Numbered from the stretch's first letter, positions 44,441 to 57,544 are shown. The stretch is 64,000 bases of DNA from Rhizobium sp. AAP43 (GCF_001296045.1 NZ_LJHS01000027.1:1-64000); one strand, 5' to 3'. Notes: generated by a model from the sequence alone, not told the origin. Made by a program: numbers and translations.

Positions 44441-44467
44441 AAAAAAGGCCCCGCAAGCGGAGCCTTT
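44441..44467 (-). terminator. Terminator after rplS
   Basis: On the minus strand AAAGGCTCCGC and GCGGGGCCTTTTTT form a stem with one T-G pair around TT, ending in a T6 run. It lies about 40 nt past the rplS stop. Confidence 0.85.
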
Positions 44468-44504
44468 GATCTTGATCTGCAGTCCGGCGAAAGCCGGGAC
44501 CGGC

Positions 44505-45041
44505 TTATTCGGCCGAGGTCTCGGCAGCAGCTGCGGCTTCAGCGGCAGCGGCCTTTTCAGCGGCTTCGGCTGCTGCCTTTTCGGCGGCGAGAGCCTGTGC
44601 TGCTGCAACCTTTTCAGCTTCGATGCGTGCCTTTTCTTCGGCAACAGCAGCGCGCTCAGCGTCGTTGAGCTTGCGGGCGCGGGTGCCGGTGTTTTCGACG
44701 ATACGAGCCGACTTGCCGCGACGATCGCGCAGGTAGTAGAGCTTGGCGCGACGGACCTTACCGCGGCGAACGATTTCGACGCCTTCGACCAGCGGCGAGT
44801 AGACCGGGAATACGCGCTCGACGCCTTCGCCGTAGGAGATCTTGCGAACCGTGAAGCTCTCGTTGATGCCGGCGCCCGAACGAGCGATGCATACGCCTTC
44901 ATAGGCCTGTACGCGGGTACGGTTGCCTTCCTTGACGGTGACGTTCACACGGACGGTGTCGCCCGGGGAAAAGTCAGGAAGCTTGCGCTTGGCTTCGATC
45001 TTGGCGGCCTGTTCGGCTTCCAGCTGCTGAATGATGTTCAT
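44505..45041 (-). CDS. rplS: 50S ribosomal protein L19
   Basis: A 178-residue bL19. Residues 1-125 are the conserved core ([95 protein letters not shown]). The rest is an Ala/Glu/Lys-rich tail ([36 protein letters not shown]), longer than in E. coli. bL19 sits at the 30S-50S interface. It is normally next to trmD; here a TauE gene on the other strand lies between. The ATG at 45041 gives the standard N-terminus. Confidence 0.96.
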   Translation of the reverse strand: MNIIQQLEAEQAAKIEAKRKLPDFSPGDTVRVNVTVKEGNRTRVQAYEGVCIARSGAGINESFTVRKISYGEGVERVFPVYSPLVEGVEIVRRGKVRRAKLYYLRDRRGKSARIVENTGTRARKLNDAERAAVAEEKARIEAEKVAAAQALAAEKAAAEAAEKAAAAEAAAAAETSAE

Positions 45042-45319
45042 GTCTAACCTCAATTTCTTCTGAAACGGCCAGAGCGCTCAACGATCATCCTTCGGCCTCA
45101 GCCTCCGGATCTTGCCTCGAAAGGCGGGAGCGGATACGCGGTTCTTTGTTTTGGCAGACGGGCGAAACGCCCATTTCCGAGCCGGCCATTACAGCAATTG
45201 CTGGCTCTTGTCACCCCTTTGGCTTGAAAATTTGAAGCGGAGCGACACAGCCAAGCGCCTTGCGAGCTATCCTTTTCGCTTTTAAGACTTCGCCGCAAAG
45301 ACGCACGGGGAAAATTCTG

Positions 45320-46066
45320 ATGTCCATCGCCATGATTCTGCTGCTGATCGGGTCCGGCTTCGTGTCCGGCGCCGTGAACGCAATTGCCGGCGGCGGCACG
45401 TTCCTGACCTTTGGAGCGCTGACACTCGCCGGCTTGCCGCCGATCAGCGCCAATGCCACCTCGTCGATTACCCAGTTCCCGGGCTACATCACCTCAACAC
45501 TCGCCTACCGCAACGAATTCAAGGACATGTGGCGCGGGGCGATTGTCCTGGCGCTGGTATCGGCCGTTGGTGCTGTCGGTGGCGCCCTGTTCCTGATCTC
45601 TCTGTCCAACCCCGCCTTTCGCTCCATGGTGCCCTGGCTGCTGCTCGGTGCTACCGCAATCTTCGCGGCCGGCCCCAAGCTGCGACCGAAAACCAAGGGA
45701 GAAACTCATCCCGCAAGCCCCCTCGGTCTGGCGCTGCAGGGTGCCACCTCCTTCTATGGCGGCTTCTTCGGCGCAGGCATGGGCATCATGATGCTGGCAT
45801 CGCTGGGGCTTGCGAGCGGTGGCGACTATCATCGCCTGAATGCGCTGAAGAACTTCCTGTCGATCGTGATCGCCGCGGTCGCAATCATCATCTTCGCAAG
45901 CGCCGGCGCCATTTCCTGGCTGCATGCGGTGATCATGATCCCGGCTGTGGCGCTGGGCGGCTACGCAGGCGTTGCCATGGCAAAGAAGGTCCCGCAGAGC
46001 ATCATGCGCTGGCTGGTGGTCGCAGCTGGCCTTGGGCTGGCCGTCTACTACTTCGTAACGGGCTGA
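45320..46066 (+). CDS. TauE/SafE-family sulfite or anion exporter
   Basis: A 248-residue membrane protein with about eight segments and the TauE/SafE marks [38 protein letters not shown] near the N-terminus and [24 protein letters not shown] at the start of the second half. Members export sulfite, sulfoacetate or other organosulfur anions; the substrate here is not known. The ATG at 45320 is the first in the hydrophobic frame. It is convergent with trmD, overlapping it by 19 bp, and lies between rplS and trmD, which would otherwise be neighbours. Confidence 0.88.
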   Translation: MSIAMILLLIGSGFVSGAVNAIAGGGTFLTFGALTLAGLPPISANATSSITQFPGYITSTLAYRNEFKDMWRGAIVLALVSAVGAVGGALFLISLSNPAFRSMVPWLLLGATAIFAAGPKLRPKTKGETHPASPLGLALQGATSFYGGFFGAGMGIMMLASLGLASGGDYHRLNALKNFLSIVIAAVAIIIFASAGAISWLHAVIMIPAVALGGYAGVAMAKKVPQSIMRWLVVAAGLGLAVYYFVTG

Positions 46067-46749
46067 GCTTTCGCGCCAACAAGAAGATCGGGACGACGCT
46101 GCCGCGTCAGCTTCAAGGCCTCGTCACGACGCCATTTCTCGATGGCTGCATGGTTTCCGGAGGTGAGGATCTCCGGAATCTCCTGGCCCTCGAAGACCTG
46201 CGGCCGCGTATAGTGCGGATGCTCAAGCAGGCCGCCCTCGAAACTTTCGTGCACGCCCGACAACTGGTTCCCCATCACGCCTGGCAGGATACGGACAACG
46301 GCATCGAGCAAGGTCAACGCGGCCGGCTCGCCGCCAGAGAGGATATAGTCGCCGATCGACACTTCTTCGAGCCGACGCGCATCGATGACACGCTGGTCGA
46401 CACCTTCGAAACGGCCGCAGACAATGACCACACCTTCGCCCGAGGCAATCTCCCGAACACGGTCCTGCGTCAGCGGACGGCCTCGCGGGCTCATCAATAG
46501 GCGCGGCCTTCCATCGTCGGCTATCGAATCAATCGCACGCGCCAAAACGTCCGGCTTGAGAACCATGCCCGCTCCGCCGCCTGACGGCGTGTCGTCGACG
46601 CTGCGATGCTTGTCGAGAGCAAAATCACGGATCTGAACCGCATCGATAGACCAGTCGCCGCGCTCAAGTGCACGACCCGCCAGTGCCTGACCCAGATGGC
46701 CGGGAAACATGTCCGGATAAAGCGTGAGAATGGATGCTTTAAAAGACAT
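46048..46749 (-). CDS. trmD: tRNA (guanine-37-N1)-methyltransferase
   Basis: A 233-residue SPOUT-class enzyme that methylates G37 of tRNAs next to the anticodon and prevents frameshifting. It shows [57 protein letters not shown] (the knot region), [15 protein letters not shown] and [11 protein letters not shown]. It overlaps the TauE gene tail-to-tail and begins six bases after rimM. The C-terminal domain is of normal length. It is in the operon ffh - chorismate mutase - rpsP - rimM - trmD. Confidence 0.96.
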   Translation of the reverse strand: MSFKASILTLYPDMFPGHLGQALAGRALERGDWSIDAVQIRDFALDKHRSVDDTPSGGGAGMVLKPDVLARAIDSIADDGRPRLLMSPRGRPLTQDRVREIASGEGVVIVCGRFEGVDQRVIDARRLEEVSIGDYILSGGEPAALTLLDAVVRILPGVMGNQLSGVHESFEGGLLEHPHYTRPQVFEGQEIPEILTSGNHAAIEKWRRDEALKLTRQRRPDLLVGAKAQPVTK

Positions 46750-46755
46750 CGGCGA

Positions 46756-47334
46756 TCAGCGTTGACCATTCGGCCGGGGCGTGCCGCCGCCTGCCCCGTA
46801 AGGATCGGGTTCGCCATCGTCTTTCAGGCCAGCTGCAATCGGGTCGACCAGCAAACGTCCGCCCTCGAGGTCGATCTCGAGCACAGCCGCTTCGGTGAAA
46901 GGAATGAGCACCGGTCGTTTGCCCGGACCTTTCAGCTCAAGCAGATCGCCAGCGCCGAAATCATAGACGGCGGTGACTGCACCATAGTGATTGTTCTCGG
47001 CGTCATAGACGTCGAGGCCTTCCAGATCGGCATAGTAGAATTCGTCGTCATCGAGATCGTCATCCGGCAGTGCGTCACGGTCGACGAAAAGTTCCAGGCC
47101 ATTCAGGGCTTCGGCCGCGTTCCGGTCGTTGATGCCCCGGAAACGAACGATGGCGACGGTCTTGCCGTCGCGGATCTCGAGGATCTCGAACTTGCGGCCA
47201 TCCACGCTGTACAGGAAGCCGTAGTCGGCGAGACCCAGCATGTCTTCGGTGAACGACTTGACCCGCACTTCGCCGCGCAAGCCCTGTGCTGCGCCGATCA
47301 CGGCCATGAGTATGGGGTTGTCGAGCTTGCTCAT
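46756..47334 (-). CDS. rimM: Ribosome maturation factor RimM
   Basis: A 192-residue 16S rRNA processing protein. It has the N-terminal beta-barrel (ILMAVIGAAQGLRGEVRVKSFTEDMLGLADYGFLYS) and the PRC-barrel C-terminal domain (DDDEFYYADLEGLDVYDAENNHYGAVTAVYDFGAGDLLELKG). The unstructured tail EPDPYGAGGGTPRPNGQR is Gly/Pro-rich. It helps assemble the 30S head with uS19. It starts at 47334 in the rpsP operon and ends just before trmD. Confidence 0.95.
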   Translation of the reverse strand: MSKLDNPILMAVIGAAQGLRGEVRVKSFTEDMLGLADYGFLYSVDGRKFEILEIRDGKTVAIVRFRGINDRNAAEALNGLELFVDRDALPDDDLDDDEFYYADLEGLDVYDAENNHYGAVTAVYDFGAGDLLELKGPGKRPVLIPFTEAAVLEIDLEGGRLLVDPIAAGLKDDGEPDPYGAGGGTPRPNGQR

Positions 47335-47406
47335 CAGTTGGGAGGTCCTGCGGGCTATATGACGGTTCCCTATCCTTTTAGGCGGAACCGACCGGAAAGA
47401 AAACGC

Positions 47407-47440
47407 AAAAACGGGCGGTGACAGAAGCCACCGCCCGTCT
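47407..47440 (-). terminator. Hairpin after rpsP
   Basis: On the minus strand ACGGGCGGTG and CACCGCCCGT pair perfectly over 10 bp with an 8-nt loop, followed by TTTTTGCG. It lies between rpsP and rimM, so it may end part of the transcripts and raise rpsP over rimM-trmD. Confidence 0.85.
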
Positions 47441-47458
47441 CATGCGGCATTGAGCCGA

Positions 47459-47833
47459 TTATTCTGCGGAGCCTTCGGCAGCAGCGGCTGCAGCGTCAGC
47501 AGCCTTCTGAGCCTTCTCGGCAGCGCGCTCCTGGGCCTTCTTGCCTGGCTTTGCCTTGTCCGGGTTGCTGCGAACAGCGCGCTCGGCGATACCGGCTTCA
47601 GCCATGAAGCGCAGAACGCGGTCAGTCGGCTGGGCACCCTTGGCAACCCATTCCTTGATGCTCTCGACATTCAGCTCAACGCGCTTCTCGTTGTCCTTGC
47701 CGAGCATCGGGTTCCACGAGCCGACCTTGTCCAGGAAACGGCCGTCACGCGGCGAGCGGGCGTCGGCAACGACGATCTGGTAGTAAGGACGCTTCTTGGA
47801 ACCGCCACGGGCGAGACGAATCTTGAGGGACAT
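47459..47833 (-). CDS. rpsP: 30S ribosomal protein S16
   Basis: A 124-residue bS16. The conserved part (about 1-82) begins [38 protein letters not shown] and continues to [15 protein letters not shown] Lys/Ala/Glu tail follows, ending [11 protein letters not shown], similar in style to the tail of L19. The ATG at 47833 gives the standard N-terminus; the longer frame to 47947 runs into the chorismate mutase gene. It follows that gene after about 64 bp. Confidence 0.96.
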   Translation of the reverse strand: MSLKIRLARGGSKKRPYYQIVVADARSPRDGRFLDKVGSWNPMLGKDNEKRVELNVESIKEWVAKGAQPTDRVLRFMAEAGIAERAVRSNPDKAKPGKKAQERAAEKAQKAADAAAAAAEGSAE

Positions 47834-47897
47834 GTGTAACTCCTTGAGGTTTTGGACGGGGAGCCGCAGCGCACCCGCTTTCTTGTTGAGGCCGCCG

Positions 47898-48218
47898 TCA
47901 GACGGTCTTTTCGATGGCACCGCCATGTTCGGCGGCAATGGCTTCATGATGCCGGATGACTTCCTTGATGATGAAGTTCAGGAACTTCTCGGCGAAATCC
48001 GGATCCAGATGGGCGTCCTGAGCCAGGCGGCGCAGGCGTTCAATCTGGTATTCTTCGCGTGCCGGGTCCGCCGGCGGCAATTCGTGGTTGGCCTTGAGAA
48101 CACCAACCGCCTTGGTACAGCGGAACCGTTCGGCCAGCATGTGAACAAGGGCCGCGTCGATATTGTCGATCGACTGGCGGTATCCCGCGAGCTGCTGCTT
48201 GATGGCTGGATCGATCAC
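47898..48218 (-). CDS. Chorismate mutase, AroQ alpha type
   Basis: A 106-residue all-helical chorismate mutase that makes prephenate for Phe and Tyr. AroQ-fold marks are the [52 protein letters not shown] stretch, with the active-site Arg and Lys residues in order, and [17 protein letters not shown] at the end. It starts at GTG 48218, with GAGGG 8 bases upstream; it follows ffh after 10 bp. The position between ffh and rpsP is common in rhizobia. Confidence 0.9.
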   Translation of the reverse strand: MIDPAIKQQLAGYRQSIDNIDAALVHMLAERFRCTKAVGVLKANHELPPADPAREEYQIERLRRLAQDAHLDPDFAEKFLNFIIKEVIRHHEAIAAEHGGAIEKTV

Positions 48219-48228
48219 CTCAGCGCCC

Positions 48229-49806
48229 TCACTTCTTCTTCGGCAGGCCGGGAAGGCCGGGGAAACCACCACCAAGGCCCGGCAGCTTCGCACCGCCGAG
48301 GCCAGGAAGCCCGCCCAATCCACCTGTGCCACCCATGCCAGGCAGAGAGCCGGGCTTGATGCCGGCGGCTTCCGCCTGCTTGGCGAGCGCCTCAAGCTGT
48401 TTCGGATCCATTTTCGAGAGATCCGGCATGCCCATGCCGCCCATGCCACCGAGGCCCATCTTGCCGGCAAGGCCGCCCATCATCTGCTTCATCATGCCGC
48501 CGCCCTTCTTGCCGCCCATGGCCTTCATCATGTCGGCCATGCCGCGATGCATCTTGAGCAGCTTGTTGATTTCGGCGGCATCCGTGCCAGAACCGGCAGC
48601 GATGCGCTTCTTGCGGGAATGCTTTAGAAGATCGGGATTGGCACGCTCAGCCTTGGTCATCGAGGAGATGATGGCGAGCTGGCGATCAAAGACCTTGTCG
48701 CTCATGCCGGAGGCGGCAAGCTTCTCCTTCATGCCGGACATACCCGGCATCATGCCCATGATACCGCCCATGCCGCCAAGCGACTTCATCTGCTTGAGCT
48801 GTTCGGCCATGTCATTGAGGTCGAATTTGCCCTTGGCCATCTTCTCGGCCATCGCGCGGGCTTTTTCGACATCGATAGTCTCGGCAGCCTTCTCGACCAG
48901 CGAGACAATGTCGCCCATGCCGAGGATACGATCCGCGATACGGCGCGGATGGAACTCGTCGAGTTCCGACATCTTCTCGCCGACACCGATCAGCTTGATT
49001 GGCTTGCCGGTCACGGCACGCATGGAAAGGGCAGCACCACCACGGCCATCGCCGTCCATGCGGGTGAGCACGAGACCGGTAATGCCGACGCGCTGGTCGA
49101 AATTGCGGGCGAGATTGACGGCATCCTGACCGGTCAGCGAGTCCGCGACGAGCAGGATTTCATGCGGCTTCGAACGGGCCTTGATCTCGGCCATCTCGAT
49201 CATCAGCGGCTCGTCGATATGCGTACGGCCGGCAGTATCGAGAATGACCACGTCATGACCGCCAAGCTTGGCAGCCTGCACGGCGCGCGCGGCGATATCG
49301 GTCGGCGACTGGCCGGCGATGACGGGCAGCGTATCGATGCCGGTCTGCACGCCAAGCTGGCGAAGCTGTTCCTGGGCGGCCGGTCGACGCGTGTCGAGCG
49401 AGGCCATCAGGACCTTCTTCTTCTCGCGCTCGGTCAACCGCTTGGCAATCTTGCCTGACGTCGTGGTCTTACCCGAACCCTGCAAACCGACCATCATGAT
49501 GACGACGGGCGCTGCGGCATGCAGATCGATCGTCACACCCTCGGAACCGAGCATCTCGACGAGTTCGTCATGGACGATCTTGACGACCATCTGGCCGGGC
49601 TTGATCGACTTGAGAACAGCGGCACCGACAGCCTTTTCGCGCACCTTGTCGGTGAAGCTGCGAACCACTTCAAGCGCGACGTCAGCTTCAAGAAGAGCCC
49701 GACGCACCTCGCGCAGGGCAGCGGAGACATCCGCTTCCGACAGCGCGCCACGGCCGGTCAGTCCATTCAGGATGGAACCAAGGCGGTCCTGGAGGTTTTC
49801 AAACAT
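48229..49806 (-). CDS. ffh: Signal recognition particle protein
   Basis: A 525-residue SRP54 homolog. The N domain (MFENLQDRLGSILNGLTGRGALSEADV) is followed by the G domain with G1 GLQGSGKTTTSGKIA near residue 107, DTAGRTHID and the TRMDGDGRGGAALSMR insertion. The M domain is rich in Met and Gly (GGMGGIMGMMPGMSG and further). The Met/Gly-rich tail MMKQMMGGLAGKMGLGGMGGMGMPDLSK is long, with a low-complexity end. It targets nascent membrane proteins together with FtsY (encoded at 58853). ATG at 49806. Confidence 0.96.
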   Translation of the reverse strand: MFENLQDRLGSILNGLTGRGALSEADVSAALREVRRALLEADVALEVVRSFTDKVREKAVGAAVLKSIKPGQMVVKIVHDELVEMLGSEGVTIDLHAAAPVVIMMVGLQGSGKTTTSGKIAKRLTEREKKKVLMASLDTRRPAAQEQLRQLGVQTGIDTLPVIAGQSPTDIAARAVQAAKLGGHDVVILDTAGRTHIDEPLMIEMAEIKARSKPHEILLVADSLTGQDAVNLARNFDQRVGITGLVLTRMDGDGRGGAALSMRAVTGKPIKLIGVGEKMSELDEFHPRRIADRILGMGDIVSLVEKAAETIDVEKARAMAEKMAKGKFDLNDMAEQLKQMKSLGGMGGIMGMMPGMSGMKEKLAASGMSDKVFDRQLAIISSMTKAERANPDLLKHSRKKRIAAGSGTDAAEINKLLKMHRGMADMMKAMGGKKGGGMMKQMMGGLAGKMGLGGMGGMGMPDLSKMDPKQLEALAKQAEAAGIKPGSLPGMGGTGGLGGLPGLGGAKLPGLGGGFPGLPGLPKKK

Positions 49807-50083
49807 CGGCTCTTCCTTGCATGGTTTCGGGATACCCAAAACCTCGGTCTTCTCGACGCCGAAAACAAGACGCAAAGCCAAAAAGCACCCGAGGGCGCAT
49901 CGCGCTGTCGGGTGTTGACCTCCGGGATCTCTTTATACCTTTACGGGTCCCGGTCGGTGGCTTGGAGTGCTTGTCTCGTCGCAGATTGCGGGGATAAACA
50001 GGAAAAACCGCCGAAAGTCAACGCAAATTGCGAAATGCAACCCGGATCGACACCCACAGCGCCGCGCAGAGGACTGCCGCAAC

Positions 50084-50668
50084 TTAAGGAGCTGGGTAGC
50101 GAGCCGAATATTCGGCCTTGCGGCGTGCCAGCGTTTCATTCCAGTTACGGATGGCTGCGCCATCTCCAGCGAGCGCTTGCTCCCGGAGTTTCTGCACCCA
50201 GTATCCGGCATCCTCGCTGAATTCGTAGACGGTCAATCCGTGCTCGGCGAGCACCGCCTGGGGATCAAAGCCTGGAGAGGATGCCGCAGCCTCCAGATGG
50301 CCCTGAACGCGGGCATAATCGTCGAAAGTCACCAATTTGCGCTCCCGCGCGATCGAGCCGGTTGTCTCGGCAAAAAGGGCGGCATCCGCCCTGGAGAAGG
50401 CTTCGCCATAGCGCGATGTGAGCTTCAGGTCCTTATCTTCACGCAGTGCTTCGAGGAAGCGCTCGTTGACCTCCTCGAACATCTGGTCATCGACCGACAA
50501 GCTCTGCAGCACCTGCTTGCGATCTTGATTGTTCGCGAGCCGCGCCGAGGCTTCCGCCCAGGCCTCGAAAGATACGCCATGCACCGGCGGGGGAATGTCG
50601 TCGGCAGCGGCAAGGGAAGGAGCGGCGACGAACATTATGGCAAGCAACAGACTTGAAAAGATCTTCAT
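50084..50668 (-). CDS. Secreted hypothetical protein
   Basis: A 194-residue protein with a clear signal peptide (MKIFSSLLLAIMFVAAPSLAAA, cleavage likely near residue 20-22). The mature part is helical and charged, with no cysteines and repeated Leu/Ala/Arg patterns (FEEVNERFLEALREDKDLKL). I do not recognise a family. It likely resides in the periplasm. It is divergent from the metallo-beta-lactamase-fold gene, with 99 bp between, so the two may share a control region. Confidence 0.7.
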   Translation of the reverse strand: MKIFSSLLLAIMFVAAPSLAAADDIPPPVHGVSFEAWAEASARLANNQDRKQVLQSLSVDDQMFEEVNERFLEALREDKDLKLTSRYGEAFSRADAALFAETTGSIARERKLVTFDDYARVQGHLEAAASSPGFDPQAVLAEHGLTVYEFSEDAGYWVQKLREQALAGDGAAIRNWNETLARRKAEYSARYPAP

Positions 50669-50767
50669 CGGTTCTCAAATGGCTCTGGGCAAAACAACGG
50701 CATTGGCAATGGATACCGCGCGGGAGCGCGACTTGAAGGGCCATACGTCACATTCTATGAAACGACG

Positions 50768-51850
50768 ATGAAGAGACGTCAGTTTTTCAAATGGACGGGG
50801 ATGGGTCTGGCGTTGCTGGGCGGCGGTCTCGCGGCAGGGAGAGCCATGGCGGGCAATCGCTATTATTCTGGACCGCTCTCGGACCACTTCGACGGTAAGG
50901 TCTTTTTCAATCCCGGCGGCGAGGAACCTCGCGGCTTCACCGATCTGTTGCGCTGGCAATTCGAAGGCGGGCGCATTGCATGGCCGAAGTCCGCAATGGC
51001 GGCCTCTCTTCCGGCAACGAAACCCGAGCAGCGCGTCGATGGCACCCGCCTTGTCGTCACGATGGTCGGCCATGCGACCCTGCTCATCCAGACGGCTGGG
51101 CTAAACATCCTGACGGACCCGGTCTGGTCGGAGCGCGCGAGCCCCGTATCCTTCGCCGGACCAAAACGCGCCACCCCACCTGGCATCGCCTTCGAGGACC
51201 TGCCGCCGATCGACATCGTCATCGTCACGCACAATCATTACGACCACCTCGATGTGGCGACCTTGAAACGGTTGGGTCAGGGGCATGATGCACGCATTAT
51301 CACGCCTCTCGGCAATGACACGATCATTCATGCCGAACACCCGTTTACCGGCACTTCGGTAATGGACTGGGGTGATCGCCTAGATCTCGGCAACGGACTG
51401 GTGGTCCATTGCGAGCCCTGCCATCATTGGTCGGCACGCGGCATGGGCGACCGGCGCATGGCGCTTTGGGCGGCCTTCCTCATCGAAACGCCGGGCGGAA
51501 AGATCTACCATATCGGTGATACCGGTTATGCCGGGGGTCAGCACTACCGCGAGATCCGCGAGAAGCATGGCGATATTCGCCTCGCCATCCTGCCGATCGG
51601 CGCCTACGAGCCGCGATGGTTCATGAAGGCGCAGCACCAGAATCCGCAAGAAGCAATCGAGGGGTTTCACCTGAGCGGCGCCCAGTTCGGCATCGGCCAT
51701 CACTTCGGCACCTTCCAGCTGACCAATGAGGGCATCGACGATCCGCCGAAGGCACTTACGACCGCAATGGCTGCAAAGGGTATCGGCACGGATCGCTTCA
51801 AAGGCCTGCGGCCTGGCCAGCAATTCGATGTGCGGATGCGGATTGCCTGA
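50768..51850 (+). CDS. Metallo-beta-lactamase-fold hydrolase with Tat signal
   Basis: A 360-residue MBL-fold protein. The N-terminus MKRRQFFKWTGMGLALLGGGLAAGRAMAG is a twin-arginine signal with AMA cleavage. The fold marks are VGHATLLIQTAGLNILTDPVW, the zinc site THNHYDHLD and the later VHCEPCHHWSARG, IYHIGDTGY and IGAYEPRWFM. This pattern matches the N-acyl-phosphatidylethanolamine phospholipase D-like branch. The Tat signal suggests it folds with metal in the cytoplasm before export. Its substrate is unknown. It ends about 85 bp before the TPP riboswitch of thiC. Confidence 0.85.
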   Translation: MKRRQFFKWTGMGLALLGGGLAAGRAMAGNRYYSGPLSDHFDGKVFFNPGGEEPRGFTDLLRWQFEGGRIAWPKSAMAASLPATKPEQRVDGTRLVVTMVGHATLLIQTAGLNILTDPVWSERASPVSFAGPKRATPPGIAFEDLPPIDIVIVTHNHYDHLDVATLKRLGQGHDARIITPLGNDTIIHAEHPFTGTSVMDWGDRLDLGNGLVVHCEPCHHWSARGMGDRRMALWAAFLIETPGGKIYHIGDTGYAGGQHYREIREKHGDIRLAILPIGAYEPRWFMKAQHQNPQEAIEGFHLSGAQFGIGHHFGTFQLTNEGIDDPPKALTTAMAAKGIGTDRFKGLRPGQQFDVRMRIA

Positions 51851-51933
51851 CACGGGCCATTGGCACGAGAATTCTCCGGCAGCGCAATCGGCGATTGACA
51901 CGCCGCATCGTTTTGATGAGACTTCACGCATTC

Positions 51934-52043
51934 ACCAGGGGTGTCCCGTCAAGGGGCTGAGATTTCGCTACGCCAAACCGCAAGGGACAAGCAGCGCGAT
52001 GACCCGTTGAACCTGATCCAGTTCATACTGGCGTAGGGACGGT
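51934..52043 (+). promoter_or_regulatory. TPP riboswitch upstream of thiCOSGE
   Basis: The thi-box landmarks appear in order: CAGGGGTGTCCC, GGGGCTGAGATT, GACCCGTTGAACCTGATCCAG and CATACTGGCGTAGGGACGG. An extra variable arm (CGCTACGCCAAACCGCAAGG region) lies between the two sensor arms. It begins about 85 nt after the MBL gene, with the promoter presumably between them, and ends about 110 nt before the thiC ATG. Confidence 0.95.
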
Positions 52044-52064
52044 GCGAGCGCTTGCGAAAACGAC

Positions 52065-54969
<2,905 letters not shown>

Positions 54970-54973
<4 letters not shown>

Positions 54974-55167
54974 ACCTCATCGTCAACGGAGAGGCCGTGG
55001 AAGCGGACATCCACACTCTCGCAGAGCTGCTCTCAAAGCTGGACTACGAAGGCGACTGGCTGGCGACCGCCGTCAATGGCGACCTCGTCCATCGCGAGGA
55101 CCGGGCCTCATACATGCTGAAAATCGGCGACCGGATCGAGATCCTGTCGCCCAAGCAGGGAGGATGA
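54970..55167 (+). CDS. thiS: Sulfur carrier protein ThiS
   Basis: A 65-residue ubiquitin-like carrier. It ends in the Gly-Gly needed for adenylation and thiocarboxylation (ILSPKQGG). It starts [26 protein letters not shown], the ThiS pattern, and carries [10 protein letters not shown]. ThiS-COSH donates sulfur to ThiG. ATG at 54970 overlaps the thiO stop; thiG starts one base after its own stop. Confidence 0.96.
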
Positions 55168-55168
55168 C

Positions 55169-55945
55169 ATGACACTGGATCTCTATGGGAAGACGATCCC
55201 CTCGCGGCTGCTGCTGGGGACGGCACGCTATCCATCGCCTTCGATCCTTGCTGAAGCGGTGCGCCGCTCCGAAACCCGGATCGTGACCGTCTCGCTGCGG
55301 CGGGAAACCGCGGGCGGCAAGGCGGGCGGCGCCTTCTTCCAGCTGATCCGCGATCTCGGCGTGCATGTCCTGCCCAACACCGCCGGCTGCCACAGCGCCC
55401 GCGAGGCGGTGCTGACAGCGAAGATGGCGCGGGAGGTCTTTGCGACCCCGTGGGTCAAGCTCGAAGTGATTGGCCATCACGACACCCTGCAGCCGGATGT
55501 CTTCGAACTGGTCGAGGCGGCCAAGATCTTGAACGCTGAAGGTTTCGAGGTCTTTCCCTACACCACGGACGATCTGGTGGTTGGCGAGAAGCTTCTCGCC
55601 GCAGGCTGCCGTGTGCTGATGCCATGGTGCGCGCCGATTGGCAGCGCTATGGGGCCGCAGAACGTTTCCGCCTTGCGTGCGATGCGGGCGGAATTTCCCG
55701 ATATACCCCTGATCGTCGATGCTGGTATCGGAAGACCATCCCATGCCACGGCCGTGATGGAACTCGGCTATGACGCCGTCTTGCTCAACACGGCGGTCGC
55801 GGGAGCCGGGGATCCGGCATCCATGGCCGAAGCCTTTGCCGGGGCGATCGAAGCTGGGTACTTGGCCCACCGTTCCGGCATGCTGGCGCCACGCGACATG
55901 GCGGTACCGTCGACCCCCGTGGTTGGAAAAGGAGTCTTCGCATGA
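55169..55945 (+). CDS. thiG: Thiazole synthase
   Basis: A 258-residue TIM-barrel enzyme that builds the thiazole phosphate from DXP, ThiS-COSH and iminoglycine. Marks are [36 protein letters not shown] with the Schiff-base Lys (about residue 96), [29 protein letters not shown] and [38 protein letters not shown] at 55169; its stop overlaps thiE by four bases (ATGA). Confidence 0.97.
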   Translation: MTLDLYGKTIPSRLLLGTARYPSPSILAEAVRRSETRIVTVSLRRETAGGKAGGAFFQLIRDLGVHVLPNTAGCHSAREAVLTAKMAREVFATPWVKLEVIGHHDTLQPDVFELVEAAKILNAEGFEVFPYTTDDLVVGEKLLAAGCRVLMPWCAPIGSAMGPQNVSALRAMRAEFPDIPLIVDAGIGRPSHATAVMELGYDAVLLNTAVAGAGDPASMAEAFAGAIEAGYLAHRSGMLAPRDMAVPSTPVVGKGVFA

Positions 55946-56640
55946 AGCTCGATCCCTTCTACCTGATCGTTGATAGCGCCGATTGGATTGAGCGTCTGGT
56001 GCCATTGGGCGTCAAACTGGTGCAATTGCGGATGAAGGATGCCGATGCCGTGGCCCTTCGTCAGCATATTCGCCGTTCAATGCGCGTCTGCGCCGATCAC
56101 GGCTGCCAGTTGGTCGTCAACGATCACTGGCAGATTGCGATCGACGAGGGCAGTGACTTCGTTCATCTCGGCCAGGAAGATCTGGCAGACGCCGATCTCA
56201 CAGCGATCCGCAAGGCAGGACTGAAACTCGGCCTCTCGACCCATGACGACGCAGAACTGGAAACAGCGCTTGCCGCCGACCCGGACTATGTGGCGCTCGG
56301 GCCGGTCTACCCGACGATCCTGAAGAAGATGCCGTGGGCGCCGCAAGGCCTGGACAGGCTGGCGCTGTGGAAGCAGAAGATCGGCGCATGCCCGCTTGTG
56401 GCCATCGGCGGGCTGCGACCAGACCGACTGGCAGGCGTGTTCGCGGCTGGCGCCGACAGCGCCGCCGTAGTCACCGACATCACGCTGAACGCCGATCCGG
56501 AGGCGAGGACCCGCGAATGGCTCGCGGCAACCCAGATGAAGCGTTACCCCCCGGCCGGGTCGGCAAGCGCGCGCACTGGTAATTTGGCTCTCTTTCCGCC
56601 ATATAGGCAGAGAAAGACAAGGAAGGACGACGATGGCTGA
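55942..56640 (+). CDS. thiE: Thiamine phosphate synthase
   Basis: A 232-residue enzyme joining HMP-PP and thiazole phosphate. The catalytic region reads [66 protein letters not shown] and [28 protein letters not shown]. This is the short rhizobial ThiE form. The core ends near residue 200; the last 30 residues (basic, Pro-rich, ending RKTRKDDDG) read through the ribosome site of dapF and look like an unconserved extension. It overlaps dapF by eight bases. Confidence 0.92.
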   Translation: MKLDPFYLIVDSADWIERLVPLGVKLVQLRMKDADAVALRQHIRRSMRVCADHGCQLVVNDHWQIAIDEGSDFVHLGQEDLADADLTAIRKAGLKLGLSTHDDAELETALAADPDYVALGPVYPTILKKMPWAPQGLDRLALWKQKIGACPLVAIGGLRPDRLAGVFAAGADSAAVVTDITLNADPEARTREWLAATQMKRYPPAGSASARTGNLALFPPYRQRKTRKDDDG

Positions 56641-57544
56641 TCGGGTTGAATTCGCGAAGATGAACGGGCTTGGCAACAAGATCCTGGTCGTCGACATGCG
56701 CGGACGGACCGATCGCGTGACGCCCGAAGCCGCTGTGGCGCTTGCCTCCGATGCCGAGACCGCCTTCGACCAGATCATGGCAATTCACGACCCCAAGCGT
56801 GACGGCACCGACGCCTATATCGACATCCTGAATTGCGACGGCTCGAAGGCGCAGGCCTGCGGCAACGGCACACGGTGCGTGGTACAGGCGTTGGCGAGCG
56901 AAACCGGCCGCAAGACCTTCACCTTCCAGACCATCGCCGGCATCCTCAATGCGGTCGAACATGAGGACGGCACGATCTCCGTCGACATGGGCCGCCCGGT
57001 TTTTGAGTGGGACAGGATCCCGCTCTCGGAAGAGTTTCACGACACAAGCCGCATCGAGCTGCAGATCGGGCCAATCGATGCACCGATCCTGCATTCGCCC
57101 TCTGCCATGTCGATGGGCAATCCGCATGCCGTCTTCTGGGTGGACCGCGATCCGATGACCTTCGACCTGGAGCGCTTCGGACCCCTGCTCGAGAATCATC
57201 CGATCTTCCCCGAGAAGGCGAATATCACGCTTGCCCAGGTGACCTCGAAGGCCACCATGGTGACCCGCACCTGGGAACGCGGCGCCGGCCTGACGCTGGC
57301 CTGCGGCTCTGCCGCTTGTGCTGCTGGCGTATCGGGCGCCCGCACCGGCCGCACGGACCGCAAGGTCACGATCACTGTTGCCTCAAGCCCTAACCGCGGC
57401 GCGTTGACGATCGACTGGCGCGAGGGCGACGACAAGGTCGTCATGACCGGGCCTGCCGAATGGGAATGGTCGGGCACACTTGACCCGGTCACCGGAAGCT
57501 GGAACCGCGACCCAGGCAGCAATGCAGAGGCTGCCACCTCGTGA
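56633..57544 (+). CDS. dapF: Diaminopimelate epimerase
   Basis: A 303-residue PLP-independent racemase converting LL- to meso-diaminopimelate for lysine and peptidoglycan. The two catalytic cysteines lie in [16 protein letters not shown] (residues about 63-78) and [12 protein letters not shown] (about 220-231). The N-terminus [15 protein letters not shown] and [14 protein letters not shown] also match. ATG at 56633 is inside the thiE end; the stop overlaps mtaB by four bases. Confidence 0.95.
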   Translation: MADRVEFAKMNGLGNKILVVDMRGRTDRVTPEAAVALASDAETAFDQIMAIHDPKRDGTDAYIDILNCDGSKAQACGNGTRCVVQALASETGRKTFTFQTIAGILNAVEHEDGTISVDMGRPVFEWDRIPLSEEFHDTSRIELQIGPIDAPILHSPSAMSMGNPHAVFWVDRDPMTFDLERFGPLLENHPIFPEKANITLAQVTSKATMVTRTWERGAGLTLACGSAACAAGVSGARTGRTDRKVTITVASSPNRGALTIDWREGDDKVVMTGPAEWEWSGTLDPVTGSWNRDPGSNAEAATS

